Below the pieces are notes generated by a model. It ran no database searches. It was not told the origin of the DNA and saw nothing but the letters and a program-made list of their open reading frames with translations. Shown here piece after piece: positions 23,771 to 34,392 of a DNA stretch of 64,000 nt. Position numbers and translations under genes: made by a program. The stretch spans positions 41,169,335 to 41,233,334 of the forward strand of contig NC_134018.1 in the NCBI RefSeq assembly GCF_040712315.1. The letters run 5' to 3'. Each line of letters opens with the position of its first letter. The first letter of the stretch is position 1. The DNA comes from Castanea sativa (lineage: Eukaryota > Streptophyta > Magnoliopsida > Fagales > Fagaceae).

Positions 23771-25374
23771 CTTTAGGTTTTTATTTTTTTTTCAGCTATA
23801 TTAAAAAAATAAAAATAAAACTTTTATTAAATAAAAAATAAATTTATTTTTATGTTTTTATTACATATTTAACATAAAAGCTATCAAACACTCTCCTTTT
23901 TTTTTTACATTTTTAGCAAATAAACTGTCAAAAACTACGAGGTGTTTGGTTTATGTTTTCAAACAATAATTTTCAGTTTTTAAATAATATTACACATATT
24001 TTTACACATTTTTTAACTTACACATATTTTTACAAATACTTTTAAATAATAATTTTTAATTTTTAAATACATGTAATAACCCTACATATAAGGATGAAGA
24101 TACCAGTGATTTTTTTCGTTCTCTTTTTTTCTTGATAGAGTACCCTCTATAGGCTTAAACAGTGAAACTCTATTTTAAAGTACAGGATGAGAATGCTAGC
24201 AATATTAGGACTCATCTGCCTTCTGCATCATAGACAGTGGCTCTGTGAGTCTGTGGAGACCACCCCATGTATCGTGCAACTCCTATTGTTATTTGCTATC
24301 ATTATATTGTCTGTGTGCCGGTATACATGAAAACTTTGTTGAGAAACCGCCAAATTCTTTGTACGGTGCCAGTGGACACCAAGAATCAATAATGTGCTCT
24401 AGTACAATGATTGCGCTGTTGGCGCCAGACCGTTTCAATGTGATTTTTGTCGTACTTCAGTAAGATGAAGTATCAATATTTAATCTTGATAGCAGAGCAG
24501 GACTAGCTGGTTGGACCATGACTACTGGTTGAAATTAAAGCTGACGGGTTTGAGAGACTCCAACATGTTTGAATTTTTTTTCTTTCTTTCTTTCTTTCTT
24601 AAGTAAAATACAAGCAAGTTAACAGAAATCGTACATCAGTTTGTAATTTGTATAGGTAATATAGAGAGGCAAGGTCGTGTATTAGTGTTTACCAAAAAAA
24701 AAAAAAAGGTCATGTAATAGTAAAATATTTAATCGGTATGTCTGTCTGGATCAAGCGAGCAAAAGTATTCAAGAATCAAGATGTCCTTACAACAGAATCG
24801 ATGAGTGACATACACCCAAGAAACAAGAGTCACAAATTTTTTCACAAAAGTGAAATCTTTGCGTCTAGAAGGTAATAATTGAGTCTATTATTGAACACTG
24901 ATATGGACACGACACGTACAGCATATGATGACATGATCATTTTTGTAAGTGGTTGTCAATGAGTGTATTTGGGGCAAATGTTAAGAAGAATGAAATGAAG
25001 CAGAAAAATAACAAAAATGAAGAAAAAGTTGGGACTTTAAAATGGCTTGACTGCCTAGGAAAAGTGGATAAACTACATTGAATTCTACCTTAGTAACAAT
25101 GTTTTTTTTCTAAAATAAAATAAACAAGATCAAACAATTTGCATGTTGTACCAAAATTATATTCTTACAAAGCTTTTCTATGAGTTGACAAAATATAAGA
25201 ACATTAATAATATTTAACTTATGTAAGAATTTTAATATGCCTATAATTATGTTTATTTTTAAATGTCTCATGTATATGCATGAGATTACAAGTTAATATA
25301 TACCGTAATAGAACATGCGTATAGAAGTTTCTCCATTGTATCCAACATGAATGCATGCAAAGCTCGAATCCATC
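23771..25374. other. Intergenic DNA with MITE-like debris, no gene seen
   Basis: 23940-24095 has GTGTTTGGTTTATGTTTTC and repeated ACACATATTTTTAC motifs, resembling a small palindromic MITE. A (TTTC)n run is at 24578-24600. 24180-24470 is less AT-rich but shows no recognisable exon. Confidence 0.5.
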
Positions 25375-25954
25375 CAAGGGCGAAGCTAGAAGTTTTTGTT
25401 TGAAGGGGCCGATTTGTGTTGCTAATTTATTAGTCTATACAAACTTTCATACACATACACAAACACATGCATCTATACACATACACAAAAATTAGTATCT
25501 TTCATAATGAATCCTTAAAATTAAATGTTTCACAGAATTAAATTAATCTTTCACCATCTTTCATAGTGAAATCCTTATAATTTTCATTTTCAATATAAGT
25601 TACCAAATTGTCTACAATTGTGTGTAAAAAAAATTCAATTGAATTAATGAAATGTTCAAAGACATGAATGATTCAAAACTTTAAGAAATACGAGAACAAA
25701 TTTTACCATATAAAATGAATTTGAGAAACAAGACGTTCTCTATAACTACTAGACAAATTAGACAATTTTTTTAAGAACATTGTTGGACCAACTCAAATAA
25801 TTGGGGGGCCAAGTCCCATTTTTGAGGACTAAATATTAAAATATTAAATATTTCTATATGGTAAAAAGAAAATTTCAAAAAATTTTGGGGGGCCATGGCC
25901 CCCACCCTAACATGTAGCTTCGCCCCTGAACCCTAACATGTAGCTCCACCCCTG
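25375..25954. mobile_element. hAT-type MITE with duplicated right end
   Basis: Left end CAAGGGCGAAGCTAG; outer right end read backwards CAGGGGTGGAGCTACATG. Exact 8-bp target duplication AATCCATC (25367-25374 and 25955-25962). The right terminus is present twice in tandem as a 26-bp unit (ACCCTAACATGTAGCT plus CGCCCCTGA or CACCCCTGA). The GGGGGGCCATGGCCCCC block is seen in this plant family of 'CAGGGGCGGAGC' elements. No ORF. Confidence 0.85.
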
Positions 25955-26936
25955 AATCCATCTAGCATTTTGAAATGTCCTTGCTTCTTCGATTGCAAAT
26001 GGATGGTCCCAAGAGTTAGTGCTCTAATGAGAATGAATACTGATCTGCACAAGTCTGAGGCTACCAATGTCACAGGTCCCTCAAAAGTTCAACCCCCCAA
26101 CCCACCCAGAGAGAGAGAGAGAGAGACAGAGAGAGAAGCATCTTAATTCTTTGTGGCATAACGAAGAAGGATGCAAGAAACCCAATCATTCAACTAGAGA
26201 TTCCACAACCTTCTATTCTATGATGACATGAAAGAACAGCCAGAACATTTTTGAACCACAAAGGCAGTTTGATCCACAATCGTGGCCCAACGTATTATGT
26301 AGATTTATTAGTAGTGTTTGACTTTAGAGAGTATGTATCACATGGATAAAGAAGAAACCTAAGCACAACACTTAAAAAAATAGTGGAGTAAGGAGCTCAA
26401 ATCAGGCAGCATCCTCGTATGCGACAATGCAGTGTTGAGCAGTGCGTCACTGTTGAGGACCTCAGGCTAACTATACGAGCACCAATTTTTAAGATACAAT
26501 CTCTAATGGATCGTTGGTTGGCTTATAAATATTTAATTACATAGATTAACAAGAACACGACACCTTTATTAATTGTGTTAGGATCCCTTGACAATATTAC
26601 ATCCCGTCTTTCAAGTAGATTAACATGACACGACTTGCATAACTTGTTTAATAAACAAGTTATGTTAGAGTTGACACAATAACTCATTTGATAAATAGGT
26701 CGTGTAGTTAGGTTAAATTAAGAATGGAGGAGAAGTCATCATAGAGAAGCAACTGTTGAAAAGGAAATTCTATTCTTCACAGAGTCATGCACAAGAGGTG
26801 TTTGCTGAAGAATGTCTACTTTCCTCCGTTTAGGTCGGAATTTTGTTGTCATGATTTAAGTTCTCTCACTGCTAAAGAGATCTATGTCACAGCCTTCGGA
26901 TTTGATTGTGCATCATCTTCAGTTCACAAAGTATAT

Positions 26937-26943
26937 TATATAC

Positions 26944-27010
<67 letters not shown>
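26937..27010. repeat. Compound microsatellite (CATA)n(TA)n(GA)n
   Basis: Perfect short runs of CATA, TA and GA following each other. Confidence 0.95.
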
Positions 27011-27011
<1 letters not shown>

Positions 27012-27012
<1 letters not shown>

Positions 27013-27120
27013 AATGCTAAAGATATAAGTTTTTTTACAAAAAATTTTACAAACTGCTGATGTAGTGAGTGATTATTGGTAAATAAAAAAATGATATTAA
27101 TAAAAAAGTGAGGTATTAAG
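27012..27120. repeat. Short MITE-like repeat, copy 1 (half)
   Basis: ACAATGCTAAAGATATAAG, then ATTTTACAAACTGCTGATG and GTGATTATTGGT. The same word order (Kbp-scale copies) recurs at 51275-51420, 52505-52650 and 61240-61385. Confidence 0.5.
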
Positions 27121-28284
27121 GTTGAAGCTCACAAAGACAAGGAAACAATAATGGCCTCACAATAACTAAAATCATCCAAAATCAAAACACTACCAGCCCC
27201 CTTTGAACAATAGTAGAACTTTTTTGAATTGGGATAATTAACAATCCAACTTCTGAGGCAGGGGATATCCAGTTCACTTTTCATAGGTTTCCTAATAAAA
27301 AGGATCTGTATTCCCTCTTAAAATTTCATCTCAATCATATATGTTTGATGCTTAAATGCAGGTCGCAAGAGATCAACAAGTCTCTACCATACACCAACCA
27401 AAGCCAAGCTAATCGCAATAAAGACTATTGAAGTCCGTACCATTTACCAAGGTGATGAATACACCATGCCAAATTGGTGGTGATGCTTGTGGAGGAAGCA
27501 TGATCAATGGGTACAAAAGATCTTCATTACGACCCCATCAATTAACACCTATTACGTGAAGCATAAAGAAAAATAGAGATGCCAACAAGAACAGAGATTT
27601 TCCTCTCCCTGTAGAAACCAACAATTATCAAGCCTCTTTATTTGATTACAGTGGCTTTCAAAGCAGTTGGATGAATCATAATTTTAATTCTTTAAATGAA
27701 GACACATTATAGAACCTTTAATGCTGTCTGCTTCTGAACGATATCGATTGACTTAAAGTCTTAAACATCACAGCCGAAATCCAAATTGTAATAAATAAAT
27801 AAACGTGAAAGTTCTCAAAGAGAAATTATCACCAACTAAACAATGTTTGAAGAATAATATGTCTAGGGCATGAGCAAACTGAAACCGTATTCACAAAGCA
27901 AATCCACATAATTTTACAGGGAGATAGAAATCATAGAACTCAATAAGCATAAAATTATCAAAATACCAAAAACACCTTTTTTTTTCTCTCTTTTCCCACC
28001 ATTCATGATTAGCAAAAGCTTCATTATGAAAGGGCAGCCAACAATGATCAAACCTTCTTACCAGGAAGAATAATAATAGTAATAGTAATTACAACAACGA
28101 GGCAACAAAGAAAAGATCAACTAAACTCTTCCATTGTACTGAAGCCGTTTCTCTGGATAAAAACTCTGCTACTAATTCGGAAAACATAATTCAGGTCATG
28201 GGAAATCCTAAATAGCTAATGTCGTCCATGATCTACTAAAAGAATGAAATGCCTCCAAGAATCAGGAATTAGGAATGATTAATG

Positions 28285-28395
28285 CAGAACTACAAGGCCC
28301 TTAGCTTAACTGGCACCTCCTTATGTTTCGAACAAAGATGTCTAGAATTCAAATCCCCCTCCCCCAACTGACAAATCATCCAAAAAACAGTATCA
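28285..28395 (+). mobile_element. tRNA-derived SINE
   Basis: CCCTTAGCTTAACTGGCACC is an A-box-like start and GAATTCAAATCCCCCTCCCC a B-box-like segment about 35 bp on, as in Pol III promoters. Related to the copy at 58862. Followed by C-rich and A-rich low-complexity runs to 28468. Confidence 0.7.
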
Positions 28396-28470
28396 TTTCT
28401 CAAGCTAATACAAATCTCCCCCCCCCCCCACCCCTCCAAAAAACAAAAAAAAAAAAAAAAAAAAAAAACA
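28396..28470. repeat. Poly-C and poly-A low complexity
   Basis: A CCCCCCCCCCCC run and a 24-28 base A run; probably the decayed SINE tail. Confidence 0.8.
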
Positions 28471-28652
28471 GAAAAGAGAATTAAAAATTACAGCTAATGG
28501 AAACTTTATAATTCTAATCCTTTTATAATCTTTCTTCAACTCACCAATGTTTTATTAAACACTGATAGATTTCAGCAATGATCTCCAGGTAAATGAAAGC
28601 ATCAGCATATTACGTGTGAACAGAATTACACTGTAATAATAAATACTTACAT

Positions 28653-28929
28653 GGGCCAAAATGGGGTTTTATCCCTTTCTCACAAACTTTTCAGCAAAAT
28701 GCCTATTGTCTAAAACTATTTAGGGATATGCTCCTATTTTGATATAAAAATCGAGTTTCAATTAAGTTTCACTTCGCCATAACTCGATTGTCCAAAAATC
28801 GAGTTTTACATTTGAAACTCGATTTTTAGAAAATCGAATTTCAAAATAAGGGCATATTCCTAAATAGTTTCAGACATGGGCTATTTTGCTAAAAAGTTTG
28901 TGAGAAAAGGGTATTTTGCCATTTTGGCC
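28653..28929. mobile_element. Short Mutator-like MITE (277 bp)
   Basis: An almost full-length palindrome: left GGGCCAAAATGG, right read backwards GGCCAAAATGGCAAAATACC. Exact 9-bp target duplication TACTTACAT (28644-28652 and 28930-28938), the MULE signature. The centre carries several ATCGAGTTT/AAACTCGAT words in both orientations. Its ends resemble those of the 9.9 kb element that starts 59 bp further on. Confidence 0.85.
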
Positions 28930-29076
28930 TACTTACATGCATACATACATATTCCAACCCAGTCCATTACTGTATCACTAGATAGACAGGGCCAAAATAG
29001 CCAAATACCACAATTTTCAGAAATTTGTAGCAAAAAAACACTGTTTCAGAACTAAATAGGGAGATACCACTTTTCT

Positions 29077-29368
29077 GGAACTCGAGTTTCAGAAACTCGA
29101 GTTCCAAATGGTACTTGAGTTTATGAAACTCGAGTTTCTCATCGGTTCTGCCACTATGGCATTGTTGAGCTGGAATTTGTGCGATGAAAAAAAATAATGT
29201 GGTACTCAAGCTTGATAAACTTGAGTTCCATGCAACACAGTACTCAAGTATACCAAGCTCGAGTACCTATTATAAAAAAAATTTATGTTTATGGTTATTT
29301 CTATGGTACTCGAGCTCACCAAGCTCGAGTACCTTGTAAGGAACTCAAGTTTATTAAACTTGAGTTCC
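29077..29368. repeat. Row of six 29-bp imperfect palindromes in the left TIR
   Basis: At 29077, 29110, 29201, 29239, 29305 and 29340, each exactly 29 bp and of the form GGWACTYRAG - 9 bases - CTYGAGTWCC (with small deviations). Counterparts lie in the right arm, for example 37941-37969, 38006-38034 and 38645-38673. Each can fold into a hairpin and could be a transposase or other protein site; that role is inference. Confidence 0.9.
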
Positions 29369-29520
29369 TTATAACTTTTTTATTTTTTTGGGGTAAGCGA
29401 CAAATAAACATAAACATAAACATAAACATAACAATAAGTAGCTTTTTATGTTTTTATTTTTTTTAAATAGAAGAATTGTACAATATAGAGATTTTAATTT
29501 CAAAATATGAATTAATTTCT

Positions 29521-29720
29521 ACATTAATTAAAATTGTTCATTGTTTTGTCATAAAAATTATTCACTGTTTTTTGCATAAACTATTTCTAGCATTCTACAT
29601 AAATTATTTTATGTTCAGCATTATTTGAAAAATTGTTCACTCTCTTTTCTGCGTAAATTATTCTCTGTTCACTATTTAAAAAATTGTTCACAGTTTTCTC
29701 ATAAAACACCTAGTGAAATC
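29521..29720 (+). repeat. Degenerate TTGTTCACTGTTTT repeats
   Basis: Units with ATTGTTCACTGTTTTCTCAT and GCATAAATTATT words recur every 40-60 bp here, at 32060-32100, 33770-33965, and inverted at 37205-37460 and 37590-37790. The two inner copies (33740-33965 and 37205-37460) form a second inverted pair nested within the large element. Confidence 0.75.
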
Positions 29721-29929
29721 GTGTTTTCTAAATTTAAACGCCAATCTGAATGCTTTTTCATGTTTGAATTTTACAATAATCAAATCTATTTCAAATTCAA
29801 ACAATTGGACTCCTAAAGAAATAGCTAGAAACAAAGTCACAAAGTCCTCAAAGTTTCTTGGTATACTTAGAAACAAGAAATTAGATCAAGTCTTGTTGCC
29901 CTTTGAGGGCATCCTATTTTAGCAAGCTT

Positions 29930-30680
29930 TTCGAAGTCAATTTATACATAAAGAAGCCAATACCTTATCTCATCATCTCACAAATTTATAATTTTAGACT
30001 CACCGTGTCAAGCCCCAAACCTAAAGTATGAGCTTGGCACATAACAACTACCACACATCAAAAAAGTTTTCACCTTACAAGTGTAAGGCTTTCTTATAAA
30101 CTAGTAATTATCCTCGAAAGAATTACACATTAAATAAAATCCAAGCCTCAATAATTCAATTGCCAAAGATCTGCAAAGTATCAATTGAAGCAAAAATCTA
30201 AATCTCATGTGCATAAATACTAAACAACAACAATACTCAATACTTTATCTCAAGACTCAATACCAAAAGTCCAATATTAATTATTCAAAACTCTTTAAGC
30301 TCTTCTTAGAAAAAACTCCCAACCTTGTTATTCTTCATAATTTGAAACTGAAAAGTGAGTTTGACAACTCAACAAGTAACTAAAATCTCAACTAGCCAGA
30401 TCAAGCATATTATATAAATTAAATAAATTAACTGTACATAGTATAAAATTTCATATGCTTAGAAATTGTATTTTCATTCGATTGAAAAATTGACATATAA
30501 CTTGTAATGAGTTCCATAGATATTAAGAATTATAATCTACAACGAATTCCAAAACAATAAGACATCATAAATTAAAATTTACTACGAGTTCCAAAAATAT
30601 GAGACATTTCCTTAGATAGGAAATGGTTCACGTATCCAATCAAATTTTATATTCTTAATAATAATCTTTATGACTATGAT
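29930..30680. other. Interior of the large element, unassigned
   Basis: AT-rich. TGTCAAGCCCCAAACC at 30006 resembles an LTR start but no matching end was found. No coding signal. Confidence 0.4.
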
Positions 30681-31690
30681 TGATAGGCCAAGAATGTATT
30701 GACCCTTTGTGATAAATTAACCGATTAATTAACCAAGTGAATTAATTAATCCAATTAACATGCAAGACGCGTGGTAGCACAAATAAATCACCAACTAAGT
30801 TAATATGCAGCGGAAAATAAAGTTGACATGGTGATTTGTTTACGAATGGGGAAAATTACCGAGGCAAAGCCCCACCGGGTGAATTTAAGGTCACCACTCC
30901 CGAGAATCCACTATTATCACAACAAGCGGTTAGAAGTGAAGGAATCCCAGTACCTTATACCAACCTATAGTTGAACCCTTACTCCAATACACAATTGGAC
31001 TTGTTCTGTAGTGACAATCTCTCATTTTCAATGCACGACTCCCAGTACGTGACTAACCAATCGATGCGCGTATCCTAGTACGCGCCTTACTCACCAACTT
31101 GAGAAAGATGTTGGCTGCAAAGTTCTTCAGTTCATCAGTTCATCAACATGATGAAGATCACGAAGCTCCAAACCCAATGGCATACAAACGCAGCAGTTTT
31201 TTCAAGAGAAAGATAAACTAGTGCAAATTCTGTCTCCGATCACAATTTGCATGAATAAAACTTTACTCTACACTCATGCAACCTTTGACAGCCTTTAAAA
31301 TAATCCTTATATATGTTTAGGATTGTGAAAAAAGAAAGCCTAAACATGTACACACAGATTGGAGTGAAATCAGATCTGAAAAATTGATTTTTATAAATCT
31401 CGATAGATAGGGTATCTATCAAGCAACTGTCGAGTATCAGGCTAAAGCAGCCTTTTAAACCTCGATTGATGCTATCTATCGAGCTAGCTGTCGAGTTTTA
31501 AAATCTAGCACTTCTTCACTTGTTTCTTGAACAGATTTGCATGCCTTTAACACTTGGACTTGAACTCTTGTTCCTTGAAGTATTATACATATCCTAGATC
31601 TACCCAATTACAAGTAAAATGCGTTTTATCATAGAATTAGCCAATTCTAAATTACATATATTCCTAACATCATTCACATATGTCCTAACA
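30681..31690 (-). repeat. Copia solo LTR (1010 bp), same family as 1147-2152
   Basis: Minus strand begins TGTTAGGACATATG and ends TTGGCCTATCA. Exact 5-bp duplication ATGAT (30676-30680 and 31691-31695). Internal landmarks such as CCCCACCGGGTGA and CACTATTATCACAACAAGCG match the LTR at 1147 closely. No internal region: product of recombination between two LTRs. Confidence 0.92.
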
Positions 31691-31695
31691 ATGAT

Positions 31696-32100
31696 CATAC
31701 TATAGTTCTATGATTAGGCTTAGAATCATGTGTAGGCTTGTAGTAAGATCTAGGAGAAACTAGTTTTTATGCCAATGTATAATCTTCGTTGGCTAGGTCC
31801 ATAATAGTTATAATATAGAAATGCTTGATCCAAGGAAATATATAAATTTTTTCTAATAACCAACTTAATCAAATACATTTATAATATCTTAATAAATTTA
31901 ATTTGTTGCCATAAGGTGACAAGTGATATACCAGGAAAAACAATCACATCTTAAGGGGTCCCTAATCCCTAACTCCATGCATCAAGGATAATAAAACAAC
32001 CATGAAAATATAAATTGAAAAAAAATCTTTCCTATAAGGCAAGCACTCCTACAACAAAACTGTTCATTTTTTTCTCATAAAAATCATTCACTGTTTTCTC
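31696..32100. other. Interior of the large element, unassigned
   Basis: AT-rich, no coding signal; ends in two TTCATTTTTTTCTCATAAAA / CACTGTTTTCTC units of the repeat seen in the TIR. Confidence 0.4.
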
Positions 32101-32320
32101 GAGAGTGGTGACCTTAAAATCACCCGGTGGGGTTTTTGTCGTGTTAGTTTTCCCCATTCGAAAACAAATCATCGTGTCAATTTAATTTTCGCTGCACTTA
32201 ATTTAATTGGTGATTTGTTTGTGCTACCACGCGCTTTGTATGTTAATTTGATTAATTAATAAACTTGGCTAATTAATCAATTAATTAATTACTAGGGGTC
32301 AATACGTTTTTGACCTATCA
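32101..32320 (+). repeat. Truncated LTR of the same Copia family
   Basis: From GAGTGGTGACCTTAAAATCA to TTTTTGACCTATCA it equals, on the plus strand, the 3' 220 bp of the LTR at 1147-2152. The 5' part is missing and no primer site follows, so it is a broken solo fragment. Confidence 0.88.
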
Positions 32321-32329
32321 AATTTCATT

Positions 32330-32600
32330 GAAAGTACAAAATTGTGAAAATTCAGGAGAAAATTGTGTACATTAGATGTACAGATTGTTCGAATTTGTAA
32401 AAAACAAAACTTATTCGTTGAATGTATAAAATCTTGAAAGTACAAAATAAAATTGTGTAAATTAGATGTACAGATAGTCTGAATTTGTTGAAAAGTTTGG
32501 ATTTGTTAAATGTACAAAATCTTGAAAATTAAATGGAAACTATGTACTAATGTATTGATCATCAGAAATCGTTGAATGAACAAAATCATGTAAACTCAAT
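32330..32600. repeat. Degenerate ~110 bp tandem repeat
   Basis: Two to three units with ATTAGATGTACAGAT, AATTTGTTG and AATGTACAAAATCTTGAAA words. Non-coding. Confidence 0.6.
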
Positions 32601-32666
32601 GGAAAATCAAAGAATCGTTGAGCAGCACATGCAGCACTGCGAACATCAGTGTAGCAATGGTAGACA

Positions 32667-33281
32667 TTAACAACAATGTCTAATGTTCATAGGTAGAAAT
32701 TTTTGGAAATCATCATTACTTGAATCTGAGAAGTCTGAAATATCTCTTTCATCATCTAACGTAGTAACTTCATTAATAGATTTGATGACTTGCTCTTGCG
32801 CCTTCCCCTTTAGATGCTTCCTAGCTTTTTGGATTGCATGAAAACGGTCTAATCGCCTTTGCATTTGATTGTTCTCTTGTTCAAGACGAGCAAGTATGTT
32901 GGCAAGTTCATTTCTAGGTAACTCGGCTGAGCGTGTCTCAGGAACTAGTAACCCATGCCATCGACAATACACCTCCAACTCACACCTTTTCTCGTATAGG
33001 GTTGACCATGGTGGTTTTGCTACGGTGAACTCTATTGCGGTGGTATCTGTACTTAGTTTTGTAGGTTTGCCGACCATGATGTGTCCAACGTTTCCAAGAC
33101 TCTCGTAAATGTATATTGGCATATTAAGAAAATCTCTCTTCTTTCCAACCCATTTCCCTCCATAGTGGTCTGTGTATGTCTGTAGTTGTTGATCTGCTAG
33201 AACTTGTGATAATCCATTTGTTGAAGTAGATCCAAACTTGTTTTGCATTGTACGATTTGATGTTGAGGCGTTGCGACTCAT
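32667..33281 (-). CDS. Unidentified 204-codon ORF inside the large Mutator-like element
   Basis: An uninterrupted frame from ATG at 33281. The N-terminal half is mixed (YGGKWVGKKRDFLNMPIYIY, then IMVGKPTKLSTDT), the middle has KPPWSTLYEKRCELEVYCRW, and from about residue 120 a heptad-like coiled coil follows (NELANILARLEQENNQMQRR). The C-terminus is acidic (LDDERDISDFSDSSNDD). I do not recognise a family. It lies between the inner inverted repeat at 33740 and the LTR fragment at 32320. It could be a captured host exon, an element gene, or part of the same unit as the remnant at 35855-37190 (both minus). Openness over 200 codons in AT-rich DNA argues for real coding origin. Confidence 0.5.
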   Translation of the reverse strand: MSRNASTSNRTMQNKFGSTSTNGLSQVLADQQLQTYTDHYGGKWVGKKRDFLNMPIYIYESLGNVGHIMVGKPTKLSTDTTAIEFTVAKPPWSTLYEKRCELEVYCRWHGLLVPETRSAELPRNELANILARLEQENNQMQRRLDRFHAIQKARKHLKGKAQEQVIKSINEVTTLDDERDISDFSDSSNDDFQKFLPMNIRHCC

Positions 33282-33739
33282 AACTTAGTCAATCTACGAA
33301 GTTAGTAGGGTACAAATAAGATCATTATTGTGGTGCATTTATAACCTCATTTTCATGTTCCAAGCATTATAATTTCAGTTATTAGGGCTTGTCATGTCAA
33401 TACAGGCTAGAAAAACACTACATGAACAGGATTTTAAATGTTCCCAATGTCACAGTGAGATTTAAAAATGTGGGCGGTAGTTGTAGTGTTCTTGAACAGA
33501 GCATCATATTTAATTGACACAGTGCTATGTCCCTGGCACTAGGGTACGATAATTTATATATTTATATATTCACGTGAATGTGGATGATTTGACTGGACAG
33601 TGTGTGAAATCGTGTTGAGCTGTTGAGCAGCACGTGTGAAACAGTGGCGTCTGTTTGCGCATGTGATTCGTATGACTACAGTTGGTGCTATAGCAGCGGG
33701 CTGGTGACGTGTCTTCAAAAAACTACTCATGCCATAGTT
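33282..33739. other. Upstream of the 204-codon ORF
   Basis: Less AT-rich than its surroundings. TATATAAATATA-like sequence at 33553-33570 could serve as a promoter for the minus-strand ORF. No exon recognised. Confidence 0.4.
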
Positions 33740-33979
33740 GGTGCTACATCATGTTTACTATATATTCAAATCTGCTTACTGCATTCATAAAATCTGTTTT
33801 CTGCATTAATTAAAACTGTTCACTGTTTTCTCATAAAAATTGTTCACTATTTTTTGCATAAACTATTTTTAGCATTCTGCATAAAATTATTTTCTGTTCA
33901 GCATTATTTAAAACATTGTTCACTGTTTTTTTTTTTGCATAAATTATTCACTGTTCATTAGGTGTTTTATGATCCGGAT

Positions 33980-34392
33980 GCTCTAATACCAATGACTACC
34001 CAGGAAAGAGCATAGCAGTAATATGGAAGCATAAACAATGATAAAATAGATAATAAAGAGAGTAAATAGAAAAATAGATATATTCAAAATAAGGTTAACA
34101 TGGAGTATGGAATATGAAAACAGAAACTAGTAAAATCTTACTTGAATAAAAACTTCAGTCTTTGATAAAATTGAAAACAAACTGTTGTCTTTGATACAAG
34201 CTTGAAAACAAAACTGTCTGAAGAGAAAGGTTACAAGATTACAAGAGGGGGAGAGAGTACAAAAGTCTTTCTGAGGGAGAGGGAAGGCTATTACAAAAGG
34301 CTTTCTAAAACTTGGAACTTAAAAGCTTAGAATCTTAGAAACTTAGAAACTTGTCTTCTGTCTTCATAGTCCGTCTCTTTTATAGGTGAAAT
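33980..34392 (-). promoter_or_regulatory. TATA box, leader and Met-tRNA-like primer site
   Basis: On the minus strand CTATAAAAGAG (34375-34385) is followed by a ~380 nt leader without long ORFs and then TTGGTATTAGAGC (33980-33992), one change from the Met-tRNA primer site. This order is found both in an LTR-retrotransposon (LTR then PBS) and in a plant pararetrovirus (promoter, leader, PBS). Which it is remains open; a solo LTR now splits the promoter region at 34393. Confidence 0.5.

Larger units (their letters stand above)
25963..28284. other. Intergenic DNA, no gene recognised
   Basis: Holds a (GA)n run at 26108-26133 and a compound CATA/TA/GA microsatellite at 26937-27010. A 62-codon frame at 26787-26975 is the only mildly gene-like stretch (LTAKEIYVTAFGFDCASSSV) but I recognise nothing in it. 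Confidence 0.5.

Noticed and set aside
24245..24463. 72-codon frame in a less AT-rich stretch
   Set aside because: I considered an exon but no family, no clear splice sites, and no partner exon nearby.
29077..29368. Regularly sized palindromes resembling a CRISPR array
   Set aside because: Plant nuclear DNA, units not identical, spacing irregular and contained within a transposon arm; not CRISPR.
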